From Shewanella hafniensis (GTDB lineage Bacteria; Pseudomonadota; Gammaproteobacteria; Enterobacterales; Shewanellaceae), in assembly GCF_019655335.1 (NCBI RefSeq), contig NZ_BPFD01000010.1, positions 18,470-82,469 on the forward strand: DNA of 64,000 nucleotides, written 5' to 3'. The position numbers and the translations under genes are program-made. The notes under the pieces were generated by a model. It had not been told where the DNA came from. It saw only the letters and a program-made list of their open reading frames with translations, and did not search any database. Of this stretch, positions 49,327-58,896 are shown piece after piece (the stretch's first letter is position 1; each line of letters begins with the position of its first letter).

Positions 49327-51480
49327 CTAATCGGCAGCCGTGTCGCTGCAATTGCCCGCAAAATGTAAGCCCTCGTAGGGATTATTCTGCTGATCTTCCT
49401 TCGCCTCATGGTACAAGCCTATGGTAAATAATGTGCCTTTTCCTAAGGTTGAGCTGACTTCTATCGTGCCACCAATCCGCTTAATAATGCCGTAACTGAG
49501 CGAAAGCCCTAAACCAGTGCCATCCTTACGCGTGGTGTAAAAGGGGTCGAAAATCCGCCCTAGCTGCTCTGGTGCTATCCCAGAACCTTCATCTTCCACT
49601 TCGATTTTGACGCCAATCGGCATATCTTGCTGCACCCAGTCATAGGTTCGCACCCAGATACGTCCTTTACCATCCATCGCATGCGCCGCGTTGACCACCA
49701 GATTAATCAAGACTTGCAGCAACTGCGGACGATTAACCTGCACTGGACAACTGGCGTTTAACTCGGTAATCAATACCACTTCTTGTTTCTGAATCGAATG
49801 CCGCACTAATACCAACATTTCTTCAATAATGGGGGTCATCGGATGCATTTCTAGCGGGGCGTTAAATTCGCCCGGACGACTGTACTGCAGCAGACTGCGG
49901 ATAATAGTACTGATCCGTCCCACCTGCTGAATAACGAGATCAATTTCTTCTTTTACCACTTCGGCATTATCGCCAAGTTCATAGCGCAGTAACTCCATGT
50001 TGCCGAGGATAACGGCGGTCGGATTATTGATTTCATGCGCAATACCCGCGGTCAATTCACCGAGTGCGGTGAGCTTCTCGTTGGTGACGAGCTGTTGGCG
50101 CGTTTCATTCAGTAAGGCCACGTTACGTTGCAACTCTAAGGTTTTGTCCTGCAAGCTGCGGGTACGCTCTTCGACCTTCATTTCAAGCTGCTCTGCCGCC
50201 GCTTGAATTTGGGCATTTCGACGCTGTAGCAAGTCAAGCATACTGTCAAACTGCTCGGCTAAGTTCGATAACTCGTTATCCCGATCTAATCCTAAGGCAC
50301 CGATACGAATATTGCGCCCCGACTGCACAGCTTGTACAACATGGTGAATACGTTCAATTGGCTGCAATAAACTATAAGCACCGCGATAAACCAGCAAGCC
50401 TGACACTAACAGCACTAACATTAGAATCGTGCCCAGCTCTATGATATTGAGTAAATAATTGTGGATAAAAGGTGACTCAGAAAACCCCGTATAGATCATG
50501 CCGACACGCTGGCCGCGAATATCTTCCAAGGGAGCGTAAGCGGATATAAACCAATCATTAAACACAAAAGCGCGGTCGACCCATTGCTCGCCTTGGGTTA
50601 ACACTTTTTCCTTAACCTCCTCCGATACTAAACTGCCCAGCGCGCGACCTTGCGTCTCGCTGCCCGTGGGATAAAAGTGCAATGGTACGTTAGTGGAAAT
50701 ACGGATGTTGTCTAAGAAGATGGTCACAGTGCCGATGGAGCGCTCGGGTAAGGTGCCCTTGTCATACACCAAATCACGAATGTGATCGACAATCCGCGTG
50801 TCACGATTAAACAGAATGCCACCATCCAGATACCAAGCCACTTTACCTTGCATATCAGGCACGGGTAGCAGACTACGGCTTAATAAACCGCGTTCTTCAA
50901 CGGTTTTAGTCGGGCTCTGCGCCCTCAAGGTCGCGACAATCGGGATGCTCGCAGTGATCGCCAATTCGGGGTCTATGCGCGCTAAACGCTCGGGCGGTAG
51001 CACCATCAAGCCGGAATAAGGTAATAAACCATTTATCTTTGGGAGGATCTGACGTAAATCGGGGTCTGCGGCCGCTTCGGCAACGGTGACGAGACGCAAA
51101 TAATCGAGGTTAAGTTGTTTTTTCTGTTCGAGGAGAAATGCGTCAAGACTGGCTCTGTGTACTACTTCGCCAGTTAATGCTTTACCACTGAAAAGTGGCC
51201 TGAAATCATTTTGAAACGTCCAAGACGTCACCACACGTTCGAGTTGTTTTTCTTGGCGTACTTGCACTTGCTGCAAGGTATTCTCGGCAACAGATAAGTC
51301 AGCTTTAACCTTCATAAACAGCTGCTTACCTGTATAACTGATATTCCAGTAAATAGTGATAAACACTAAACTCACCAGTGTCAGTAGAATAGGCAATAAC
51401 GTCAGGATTAATATGCGATAGCGCACCTTGGCCTGCATTTGCTGCCAACTGACACCAAAAAAGTGAGTGAAGAATGACAC
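49327..51480 (-). CDS. Membrane sensor histidine kinase (partner of NtrC-type regulator)
   Basis: A 717-residue kinase. The likely start is GTG at 51480 (MSFFTHFFGVSWQQ), 7 bases after AGGAG; the upstream TTG at 51510 lacks such a site. It has one membrane helix at about 22-46, a large periplasmic sensor domain of Cache type to about 340, a second helix at about 343-366, HAMP at 366-420 and a coiled coil. It continues with the H box GELTAGIAHEINNPTAV (His about 482), the N box QVLINLVVNAAHAMDG, and the G boxes DEGSGIAPEQLGRIFDPFYT and GTGLGLSLSYGIIK. It sits 1 bp after the regulator gene. The stimulus is unknown. Confidence 0.9.
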   Translation of the reverse strand: MSFFTHFFGVSWQQMQAKVRYRILILTLLPILLTLVSLVFITIYWNISYTGKQLFMKVKADLSVAENTLQQVQVRQEKQLERVVTSWTFQNDFRPLFSGKALTGEVVHRASLDAFLLEQKKQLNLDYLRLVTVAEAAADPDLRQILPKINGLLPYSGLMVLPPERLARIDPELAITASIPIVATLRAQSPTKTVEERGLLSRSLLPVPDMQGKVAWYLDGGILFNRDTRIVDHIRDLVYDKGTLPERSIGTVTIFLDNIRISTNVPLHFYPTGSETQGRALGSLVSEEVKEKVLTQGEQWVDRAFVFNDWFISAYAPLEDIRGQRVGMIYTGFSESPFIHNYLLNIIELGTILMLVLLVSGLLVYRGAYSLLQPIERIHHVVQAVQSGRNIRIGALGLDRDNELSNLAEQFDSMLDLLQRRNAQIQAAAEQLEMKVEERTRSLQDKTLELQRNVALLNETRQQLVTNEKLTALGELTAGIAHEINNPTAVILGNMELLRYELGDNAEVVKEEIDLVIQQVGRISTIIRSLLQYSRPGEFNAPLEMHPMTPIIEEMLVLVRHSIQKQEVVLITELNASCPVQVNRPQLLQVLINLVVNAAHAMDGKGRIWVRTYDWVQQDMPIGVKIEVEDEGSGIAPEQLGRIFDPFYTTRKDGTGLGLSLSYGIIKRIGGTIEVSSTLGKGTLFTIGLYHEAKEDQQNNPYEGLHFAGNCSDTAAD

Positions 51481-51481
51481 C

Positions 51482-52864
51482 CTATGACTCCTGTTCGCCG
51501 CTGAACTCAAACCACTCTTTATACTTGCGATCTAAGGTCTTACGCGAAACACCTAAATCCCTCGCCGCGGCAGACTTATTGCCCGAATGTAAATCCACCA
51601 CGCTAGTCACATGGTGTTTTTCAACTTCTTTTAATGGCCAATCCAATGGGTAACCCGATGTCGAGGAAGAGTCACTCTTGAGTTGTTGTTTCCAATATTC
51701 CGCAGGAGGCTTGCCCAGTAAAATACAGCGCTCAATCATGTTGCGCAGCTCACGAATATTGCCCGGCCACTCATGTTGTTGCAGCTTCACCATGTCCTCA
51801 TGGCTCCACACGACTTCTCTTACCCCTAATTCAGCCGCGAGTTGGCGGGTAAAGTGATGGGTTAACTCAACCACATCTTCGGGTCTGTCCCGTAATGGCG
51901 GGATTAAAATATCAAGCACATTCAGTCGATAATATAAGTCACGGCGGAAATTACCCGCATCCACTTCATCAATCAAAGTGCGGTTGGTGGCCGCGATCAC
52001 TCGCACATCTATGTTCACTTCTTTCTCGCTGCCCACAGGGCGAATCGCTTTTTGCTCTAATACTCTGAGCAATGCCGTTTGCATTTTCAGTGGCATTTCG
52101 CCAATTTCATCGAGGAAAATCGTCCCGCCCGAGGCAAAACTGAATAAACCTTCACGATTGCCTTTCGCCCCCGTAAATGCACCAGCGGTATGGCCAAACA
52201 GTTCACTTTCGAGCAATTCAGGGGCGATAGAGCCACAGTTAACCGGGACAAAAGGTCCCTGACGTCCACTGAGCAAATGTAATTGGCGTGCGACTAATTC
52301 CTTACCCGTACCTGACTCACCTTGGATCAACACCACGGCATTGGTCGGCGCCACACGTTCGATAATATGTTTCACCGACTTCATGGCCTCACTGCTGCCA
52401 ATAATGGTCGATGAATAACCGATGGAAACCTCACGGCGCAGCATCAAATTCTCGCGTTTAAGCAAGCGGCGTTCGATACAACGATCGACCGCTGTCATCA
52501 TCTGCTCAAGGTGGAAAGGTTTCATGATGAAGTCAGACGCACCAGCGCGTAGCGCGGTAATCGCCACTTCCATGTCGGCATAGCCGGTCATAAAAATGAT
52601 GTCCGAACGACGGCCCTGCTCATCCAACGCTTCATGCCATTCGATACCTGAGCGGCCCGGCAGGCGAATATCGACGATCAGCAAATCGAAATGGCAACGA
52701 CTACGGAGCTGCTCCGCATCTTCGATACTGCCCGCCGTTTCGACTAAGGCGAATTTCTTCGAGAGTGCTTTATTTAAAAAACTGCGCATTCCGGGTTCAT
52801 CATCAACAATCAGTACCGATACTGCCGATGGAAGAGGCTTGAGGTTATTATCTATCTGGCTCAT
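51482..52864 (-). CDS. Sigma-54-dependent response regulator (NtrC family)
   Basis: A 460-residue transcription factor. The receiver domain shows VLIVDDEPGM and the phosphoacceptor in DLLIVDIRLPGRSG (Asp65 from the chosen start). The AAA+ domain has GESGTGKE, the sigma-54-contacting GAFTGAKGNREGLF and SGGTIFLDEIGEMPL. A Fis-type helix-turn-helix is at the C-terminus (GNKSAAARDLGVSRKTLDRKYKEW). The ATG at 52864 (MSQIDNN) is a usual start; a GTG at 52912 is possible. It pairs with the adjacent kinase. Its targets, with sigma-54 promoters, are not seen in the flanking DNA. Confidence 0.92.
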   Translation of the reverse strand: MSQIDNNLKPLPSAVSVLIVDDEPGMRSFLNKALSKKFALVETAGSIEDAEQLRSRCHFDLLIVDIRLPGRSGIEWHEALDEQGRRSDIIFMTGYADMEVAITALRAGASDFIMKPFHLEQMMTAVDRCIERRLLKRENLMLRREVSIGYSSTIIGSSEAMKSVKHIIERVAPTNAVVLIQGESGTGKELVARQLHLLSGRQGPFVPVNCGSIAPELLESELFGHTAGAFTGAKGNREGLFSFASGGTIFLDEIGEMPLKMQTALLRVLEQKAIRPVGSEKEVNIDVRVIAATNRTLIDEVDAGNFRRDLYYRLNVLDILIPPLRDRPEDVVELTHHFTRQLAAELGVREVVWSHEDMVKLQQHEWPGNIRELRNMIERCILLGKPPAEYWKQQLKSDSSSTSGYPLDWPLKEVEKHHVTSVVDLHSGNKSAAARDLGVSRKTLDRKYKEWFEFSGEQES

Positions 52865-52985
52865 ATTGTCTGCTTCTGGACATTTTGACTCATTTGCGAC
52901 CAATTCTAGCACTGAAAATAGATGAATAGGTCACTATGAACCACAGTAAGTAGGTGCTGAGACAATTTGTCTGTAGAGTATTTGT

Positions 52986-53005
52986 TGAGCTTGGGATCAA
53001 GCTCA
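52986..53005 (+). other. Hairpin upstream of the tungstate/molybdate operon
   Basis: TGAGCTTG and CAAGCTCA are perfect 8-bp inverted repeats around GGAT, extended by TTG/CAA. It sits 140 bp before tupA in the divergent region with the response regulator. No T tract follows. It may be part of the leader RNA or a protein site. A weak dyad ACGTATTACATTACGA lies at about 53075-53090, loosely like a ModE-type site. Confidence 0.35.
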
Positions 53006-53145
53006 CAAATTAGGTTAAGCTGTGAAGAAAATGACCGCATTCTCAGCTTGGCATCTAATTTGCTTTCAACCGAACGTATTACATTACGAGACCTTCCACT
53101 CAGTAGGCATTTGAGTTGGAATCCTATTTTCGCCAAGGAGTACCC

Positions 53146-53970
53146 ATGCTAAACATGAAATCTCATATGAAGTCACTACTAGGACTGGTTGTTGCAGCCA
53201 GTATGTTCACCGTTTTACCCGCTCACTCGACTGAAATTATTAAATTAGCCACGACCACCAGCACTGAAAACTCTGGCCTATTAAAAGAACTGTTACCTAA
53301 GTTTGAAAGTGAATCTGGCTACAAGGTTCAAGTTATTGCTACTGGTACAGGTAAAGCCCTGAAACTGGGTGAGCAAGGTGACGTGGATTTAGTCATGACT
53401 CATGCGCCAAGTGCTGAAGCCAAATTCGTCGCCGACGGTTTTGGTGTTGAGCCCCGTGGCATCATGGAAAATGATTTCGTGGTACTGGGCCCTAAAAATG
53501 ACCCAGCAAAAATCCGTGACAGCAAGAATGCCGAAGAAGCCTTCGCTAAAATAGCCAAATCAGGCGTACCTTTTATCTCTCGTGGTGACAATTCAGGCAC
53601 TCATATCAAAGAGTTAGAAGTGTGGAAAGCGGCAAGTGTGACACCCGATTTCAAAGGTTACACGTCAGTAGGTCAAGGCATGGGCAAAACCCTGCTAATG
53701 GCAAATGAAATGCAAGGTTACACTCTGTCTGACCGTGGTACTTTTGTAGCTTACAAAACTAAGCTAGATCTTGGTGTTGATTTCGATGGCGGCAAAACCT
53801 TAGCTAACCCATACCAAGTTATTCTGATCAACTCTGCTAAGTACCCAGATCTAAACCACAAAGGCGCTAAAGCATTCAGCGACTGGTTGATCAGCAAAGA
53901 AGGTCAAAGCATGATCAATAACTTCAAAGTTGAAGGTGAGCAATTGTTCAAGGCAACTTATAGCGAATGA
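53146..53970 (+). CDS. tupA: Tungstate/molybdate ABC transporter substrate-binding protein
   Basis: A 274-residue exported protein. The ATG follows AAGGAG at 5 bases and starts a signal peptide (MLNMKSHMKSLLGLVVAAS, then MFTVLPAHS). The mature part has the oxyanion-binding TTTSTENSGLL and QGDVDLVMTHAPSAE, VPFISRGDNSGTHIKELEVW and ANPYQVILINS, typical of the TupA family. These bind tungstate in preference to molybdate in the studied cases; here the specificity is inferred. It begins an operon with the permease (4-bp overlap), the ATPase and molybdenum-cofactor genes. Confidence 0.9.
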   Translation: MLNMKSHMKSLLGLVVAASMFTVLPAHSTEIIKLATTTSTENSGLLKELLPKFESESGYKVQVIATGTGKALKLGEQGDVDLVMTHAPSAEAKFVADGFGVEPRGIMENDFVVLGPKNDPAKIRDSKNAEEAFAKIAKSGVPFISRGDNSGTHIKELEVWKAASVTPDFKGYTSVGQGMGKTLLMANEMQGYTLSDRGTFVAYKTKLDLGVDFDGGKTLANPYQVILINSAKYPDLNHKGAKAFSDWLISKEGQSMINNFKVEGEQLFKATYSE

Positions 53971-54674
53971 GCGACGGCTGGCTAGCACTGTTACAGCAGG
54001 CGTTAAGCCTGCTGTTTTCTTTAGACCCAGACGTTTGGTCCATCATTTCGATCTCGTTTTCGGTTTCTTTCGCGGCGCTGCTCATCACGCTGGTGCCATC
54101 TATGGTACTTGGCTTTGTGCTAGCGTTTGCGCCATTTCGCGGCAAATGGATAGTCACGAACTTAGTGCAAACTCTGCAATCTATCCCCACTGTCGTTATC
54201 GGTCTGCTGGTCTATTTACTGCTCACCCGCAATGGTCCTCTGGGCGATCTAAAATGGTTATTCACCCAAGAAGGCATGATCCTCGGGCAAATGTTGATCT
54301 GCGCGCCCGTACTGATTGCGATGAGCCAAGCCGCCTTTACAAGCGTTGACCGTAGAGCATGGGAAACCTCACGCACTTTAGGTGCTTCTTGGTGCAGCGC
54401 CGTATGGACAGTCTGCCGCGAGCTACGTATGCCCTTACTGCTGGCGATTGTCGCGGCCTTTAGCCGTATTCTCACCGAAGTCGGCTGTTCTATGATGGTC
54501 GGCGGCAATATTTTAAACGTAACCCGTAACATACCTACGGCTATCGCACTGGAAACCAGTAAAGGCGACTTCGCTCAAGCTATCGCCCTCGGGCTAGTGC
54601 TGTTAATCTTGGCCTTGATCCTCAACTTTGCCTTAGGTAGTTTACGCGGCAAAGCCATGCCAAGGAGCCATTAA
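53967..54674 (+). CDS. tupB: Tungstate/molybdate ABC transporter permease
   Basis: A 235-residue inner-membrane protein with about five helices. The permease coupling motif is in SVDRRAWETSRTLGASWCSAVWTVCR (the EAA loop, with the Gly of TLGA). The N-terminus LLSLDPDVWSIISISFSVSFAALLI and the later NILNVTRNIPTAIALETS fit the TupB family. The ATG overlaps the tupA stop (ATGA), so the two are translationally coupled, and tupC follows 4 bp after. Confidence 0.9.
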   Translation: MSDGWLALLQQALSLLFSLDPDVWSIISISFSVSFAALLITLVPSMVLGFVLAFAPFRGKWIVTNLVQTLQSIPTVVIGLLVYLLLTRNGPLGDLKWLFTQEGMILGQMLICAPVLIAMSQAAFTSVDRRAWETSRTLGASWCSAVWTVCRELRMPLLLAIVAAFSRILTEVGCSMMVGGNILNVTRNIPTAIALETSKGDFAQAIALGLVLLILALILNFALGSLRGKAMPRSH

Positions 54675-54677
54675 GCA

Positions 54678-55388
54678 ATGACTAAGGTCAAACTGATCGC
54701 CCGTGACTTAGAGATGTCCTTTGGCGATCGCCTGTTATTCAAAGCGGACGCATTAGCGCTCTGCCAAGGGGATGTGATTTATCTGCAAGGCGACAATGGC
54801 ACGGGTAAATCGACCTTGATGAAAATTCTTGCGGGCTTAATGCTACCAACGAAAGGCAAAATTAAGACTGAAGGTTTTGCCAAGAATGCGTGGTGGCGAC
54901 GCAACCCTTTGTTGGGTAAAGCTGTTTATCTGCACCAACATCCTTATTTGTTCGACGGTACAGTGGAATATAATCTCACCTATGGGCTAAATTTCAGTTC
55001 AGAGACAAAAGCCAAGGCGAAACAACGTATTACTCAGGCAATTGAGATGGCGCAGCTAGGGTCACTACTACACGCCAGAGCCAGTAATCTCTCTGGCGGC
55101 GAAAGACAGCGCCTCGCCATTGCGCGCGCTTGGATCCTACAACCTAAACTGTTAATGCTCGACGAACCGACCTCCAATATGGACAAGGACTCGCAAGAGT
55201 TAGTATTAAAAATGATCCAACAACTCAAACATGAAGGCACAGGTATGTTGTTGAGTAGCCATCAAAATTGCGCGTTAACCTCCATCTGCGAACAACAGTG
55301 GCGCATAGAAGGCAAACGAGTGACGACCTCTTATCAACACCCAGAATCTCTGCCAGCACAGGAGTCTTTATATGTCATCGCAAATTGA
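54678..55388 (+). CDS. tupC: Tungstate/molybdate ABC transporter ATP-binding protein
   Basis: A 236-residue ATPase. It has Walker [10 protein letters not shown]-loop [11 protein letters not shown], signature [15 protein letters not shown] and Walker B LLMLDEP, followed by the switch His region LLSSHQNCA. The N-terminal [24 protein letters not shown] is typical. The last 17 bp overlap mobA, so the import and molybdenum-cofactor genes form a single transcription unit. Confidence 0.9.
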   Translation: MTKVKLIARDLEMSFGDRLLFKADALALCQGDVIYLQGDNGTGKSTLMKILAGLMLPTKGKIKTEGFAKNAWWRRNPLLGKAVYLHQHPYLFDGTVEYNLTYGLNFSSETKAKAKQRITQAIEMAQLGSLLHARASNLSGGERQRLAIARAWILQPKLLMLDEPTSNMDKDSQELVLKMIQQLKHEGTGMLLSSHQNCALTSICEQQWRIEGKRVTTSYQHPESLPAQESLYVIAN

Positions 55389-55965
55389 TGCCGTTATTCT
55401 TGCCGGTGGCATGGCACGTCGCATGGGCGGCGACGATAAAGGTCTCGTCGAATTAAACGGCGAAGCCATGATTAAACACACAATAGACAGAATAAAACCT
55501 CAGGTTAAGGAGATCCTGATCAACGCAAATCGCAACCAAACACGGTATGCTGAGTTTGGTTTTAAGGTGATAAGCGATGAGCATAGCGGTTTCCTCGGCC
55601 CTTTAGCGGGAATGATCACCGCAATGGGCAATACAGCTGCTGACTACTTATTAGTGGTGCCCTGCGACTGCCCACTGCTACCAACCGACCTTGTGCCGCG
55701 TATGTTGGCAGCGATTAAGGCCGAAGATGCAGAGCTCGCCGTTGCCAGTGATGGCGAATATGAGCAACCCGTCGTCTTACTACTAAAACCCAGCTTACGT
55801 GACTCGATGAAAGCGTTTCTTGAGGCGGGTGAGCGTAAAGTGGACTTTTGGTATGCCAAGCATCACTTTGTCGTTGAGTCTTTCGCCGACCAACCTAATG
55901 CCTTTGTGAATGTGAATACGCCAGAACAAAAACAAAGATTGGCCGCAGAGATAAACCAAAGCTAA
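55372..55965 (+). CDS. mobA: Molybdenum cofactor guanylyltransferase
   Basis: A 197-residue cytosolic enzyme that attaches GMP to molybdopterin to make the guanine dinucleotide cofactor of the DMSO-reductase family. The nucleotide-binding signature is [20 protein letters not shown] at about 6-25. The downstream segments [27 protein letters not shown] and NVNTPEQKQ are characteristic. The start overlaps tupC by 17 bp; GGAG lies just upstream. The bis-MGD cofactor is required for the periplasmic oxidoreductases that are many in Shewanella. Confidence 0.93.
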   Translation: MSSQIDAVILAGGMARRMGGDDKGLVELNGEAMIKHTIDRIKPQVKEILINANRNQTRYAEFGFKVISDEHSGFLGPLAGMITAMGNTAADYLLVVPCDCPLLPTDLVPRMLAAIKAEDAELAVASDGEYEQPVVLLLKPSLRDSMKAFLEAGERKVDFWYAKHHFVVESFADQPNAFVNVNTPEQKQRLAAEINQS

Positions 55966-55994
55966 GGCTTAAATTTCCCAGATTAGAGGTGCAA

Positions 55995-57806
55995 ATGAGT
56001 ACTCCCTTCGTCAATCCGCTATCTATTCCCGTTCTCGGATTTTGTGCCTACAGTGGCACGGGGAAAACCACCTTACTCAAGCAATTGATCCCCGAATTAA
56101 ATCAACGTGGCCTACGCTTAGCCGTGATCAAACACGCGCACCATAATTTCGACGTGGATATTCCCGGCAAAGACAGTTACGAAATGCGTAAAGCGGGTGC
56201 GCGGCAAATGCTAGTCGCCTCCCATGTGCGCTGGGCGCTAATGACAGAAGACGCACGCGATGGCGATCCTGAGTTAGTCCATTTGCTCAAGCAAATCGAA
56301 GCCGACAAAGTCGATATCGTCCTCGTCGAAGGCTTTAAAAAACTCGCTTTACCTAAAATTGAGTTGCACCGCGCCGCCCACGGCAAACCTTTTATCTACA
56401 CCCAAGATGAAAATATCCTCGCCATCGCCTGTTGCGATGACACTCAATTGCCAAGCGACGCAATCCCGAGTGAGCTGCGCCGACTTGATCTCAACAATGT
56501 CAGCCAGATTGCCGACTTTGTGATGGAGTACGCCCAAAACTGGGAAGCGCCACTCCAATACCCGATTTCAGCCGTGGATGCCTGCACCATAGGCGACAAC
56601 AAAAACCTCAGCGTCAGCCAAGGTTTAGCGCAAATTTTATCCCATGTATCCCCCGTGGCAGAAGTCGAAGAGATTGACTTAGACGCCTTAGATAACCGCG
56701 TACTGGCCAGTGACAGTATTTCTCCCGTCAACGTGCCGCAACAAACTAATTCGGCGATGGATGGCTACGCCTTTATCTATCAAGACCCCATGCCTGCCAC
56801 CTTAAAACGGGTGGGAGAGGTCCTTGCTGGTCATCAATATTCGGGCACGCTTAACGCTGGCGAAACCGTGCGCATCATGACGGGTGCAACTATACCAGCG
56901 GGTGCCGATACAGTGCAGCCTCGAGAGCTTGCCAAGGAAGTCGACGGCAATGTTAGCTTCGACGGCCGTATTATGGCGGGTCAACACGTACGTCTCGCAG
57001 GGGAAGATATCGCCCAAGGCCAAGTTGCCCTCGCCAAAGCTACTCGCCTTAGCGCCGCCGAACAAGGTTTACTGGCTTCACTTGGGCTTAATCGTTTGAA
57101 TGTTTATCGCCGCCCAACCATTGCCGTTTTCTCCACCGGCGATGAAGTGAGCCAACCTGGCGAAGCACTCAAAGCCAACTGCATCTATGACTCAAACCGC
57201 TTTACTATCAAAGCGATGGCGAAACGTCTTGGGTGTGATGTTATCGATTTAGGCATTATCGAAGATTCTGAAACCGCCCTCGAAGCAACGCTCGCTAAAG
57301 CCGCCACCCTTGCCGATGTTGTCATTAGCTCTGGTGGCGTGTCTGTCGGCGATGCGGACTACATTAAAACCGTACTGGCCCGCTTAGGCAAAATCGATTT
57401 TTGGCGGATTAGTATGCGTCCGGGTCGACCCCTCGCCTTTGGTAAAATCGGAGATAGCTTATTCTTCGGGTTGCCGGGCAACCCTGTGGCGGTAATGGTC
57501 ACTTTCCTGCAGTTTGTGCAACCCGCTTTACGTAAATTGGCGGGTGAAGTGAACTGGCAAGCGCAGCTATTCCCCGCAATTAGTGATGAAACACTACGAA
57601 GCCGCCAAGGTCGCACCGAATTTATTCGCGGAATTTTTCAGCTTGGTAAAGATGGACGCCTGCACGTGAGCAGCACGGGCAACCAAGGTTCTGGGATGTT
57701 AAGTTCAATGGTCAAAGGGAATTGCCTCATCATCATAGGCGATGATGCGGAAGCCGTGAATGCAGGCGAAACTGTGTTTATTCAACCCTTTGCGGATCTG
57801 CTTTAA
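55995..57806 (+). CDS. Fused MobB-MoeA molybdenum cofactor protein
   Basis: A 603-residue fusion. Residues 1-175 are MobB, a GTPase-like adaptor with P-loop GFCAYSGTGKTTLLKQ and downstream FDVDIPGKDSYEMRKAGARQ. Residues about 200-603 are MoeA, the molybdenum insertion enzyme: VPQQTNSAMDGYAF, RIMTGATIPAGADTVQ, AVFSTGDEV, SSGGVSVGDADY, SMRPGRPLAFG and FFGLPGNPVAVMV. The ATG at 55995 follows AGAGG at 6 bases, and there is a nearby in-frame GTG at 55989. Fusion joins metal insertion and GMP modification, next to MobA upstream and MoaA downstream. Confidence 0.92.
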   Translation: MSTPFVNPLSIPVLGFCAYSGTGKTTLLKQLIPELNQRGLRLAVIKHAHHNFDVDIPGKDSYEMRKAGARQMLVASHVRWALMTEDARDGDPELVHLLKQIEADKVDIVLVEGFKKLALPKIELHRAAHGKPFIYTQDENILAIACCDDTQLPSDAIPSELRRLDLNNVSQIADFVMEYAQNWEAPLQYPISAVDACTIGDNKNLSVSQGLAQILSHVSPVAEVEEIDLDALDNRVLASDSISPVNVPQQTNSAMDGYAFIYQDPMPATLKRVGEVLAGHQYSGTLNAGETVRIMTGATIPAGADTVQPRELAKEVDGNVSFDGRIMAGQHVRLAGEDIAQGQVALAKATRLSAAEQGLLASLGLNRLNVYRRPTIAVFSTGDEVSQPGEALKANCIYDSNRFTIKAMAKRLGCDVIDLGIIEDSETALEATLAKAATLADVVISSGGVSVGDADYIKTVLARLGKIDFWRISMRPGRPLAFGKIGDSLFFGLPGNPVAVMVTFLQFVQPALRKLAGEVNWQAQLFPAISDETLRSRQGRTEFIRGIFQLGKDGRLHVSSTGNQGSGMLSSMVKGNCLIIIGDDAEAVNAGETVFIQPFADLL

Positions 57807-57822
57807 GATCCAGTGAGCTTTT

Positions 57823-58806
57823 ATGAGTCTAATGGTGGATTCCTTTGGCCGTAAGGTCGAATATTTACGGCTCTCGGTCACCGACCGCTGCGACTTTCGC
57901 TGTGTCTATTGCATGACCGAAGATCCCTGTTTTCTGCCAAAGGATCACGTACTCCACCTCGAAGAGTTAGCTTGGATTGCCCAAGCCTTTACCGAGCTCG
58001 GTGTGACTAAAATTCGCCTGACTGGCGGCGAGCCCTTAGTTCGCACCGATTGCGATCAGCTAGTTAGTCTGCTTGGTAAGCTGCCTGGGCTGACGGATTT
58101 ATCCATGACCACCAATGGTTCAAGGCTGACAAAATTCGCTAAACCCATGTTTGATGCAGGATTAAAGCGCCTCAATATCAGCCTAGATACCTTAAACCCC
58201 ACACTGTTTACTCAGCTAACGCGTAACGGCAAATTAGACAGAGTCATCGATGGTATTGATGCGGCTATTGCGGCGGGATTTGAACGTATCAAGATTAACG
58301 CGGTGATTTTAAAACAGCAGAACGATAATGAAGTCATTGATTTAGTTGATTTCTGCCGTGGTCGCCGTTTAGACATCGCCTTTATCGAAGAAATGCCACT
58401 TGGCGAAATAGATGAGCGTAAACGTGCCCGTCATTGCAGCAGTGATGAAGTCAAAGCCATCATAGAAAATCGCTATCCGCTGCAGCTATCGAGTAAACGC
58501 ACTGGTGGCCCAGCGCGGTATTACACTATGGCAGACAGCCCAATCCATATCGGTTTTATCTCACCCCACAGTCACAACTTCTGCCACGAATGCAATCGCG
58601 TGCGCGTCACAGTTGAAGGCCAATTATTGCTGTGTTTAGGCAATGAGCATGCCGTTGATCTCAAAAGCATAGTCAGGGAATTTCCCGCAGATATTGAGAG
58701 ACTTAAAGCCGCTATTCTCGCGGGCATTAACCTCAAGCCTAAACAGCACGACTTTGGCAATAATCAGGTACACATCCTACGTTTTATGAACGCCACTGGC
58801 GGTTAA
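57823..58806 (+). CDS. moaA: GTP 3',8-cyclase (molybdenum cofactor synthesis)
   Basis: A 327-residue radical SAM enzyme that starts molybdopterin synthesis from GTP. The first cluster is Cys-x3-Cys-x2-Cys in DRCDFRCVYCM (Cys23, 27, 30). The second is in HECNRVRVTVEGQLLLC. The C-terminal Gly-Gly (MNATGG), needed for activity in other MoaA proteins, is kept. It starts 16 bp after the fusion gene, so it is the last gene of the tup-mob-moe-moa unit. moaB, moaC, moaD and moaE are not in the window. Confidence 0.95.
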   Translation: MSLMVDSFGRKVEYLRLSVTDRCDFRCVYCMTEDPCFLPKDHVLHLEELAWIAQAFTELGVTKIRLTGGEPLVRTDCDQLVSLLGKLPGLTDLSMTTNGSRLTKFAKPMFDAGLKRLNISLDTLNPTLFTQLTRNGKLDRVIDGIDAAIAAGFERIKINAVILKQQNDNEVIDLVDFCRGRRLDIAFIEEMPLGEIDERKRARHCSSDEVKAIIENRYPLQLSSKRTGGPARYYTMADSPIHIGFISPHSHNFCHECNRVRVTVEGQLLLCLGNEHAVDLKSIVREFPADIERLKAAILAGINLKPKQHDFGNNQVHILRFMNATGG

Positions 58807-58896
58807 GCATCCCCCCTCCATCGCTTAAGGGCTAGCATCTCAATTTGGCCGTGATAAACTCGAAGCATCACCCCATATTTAGCGTCACACATTTCT

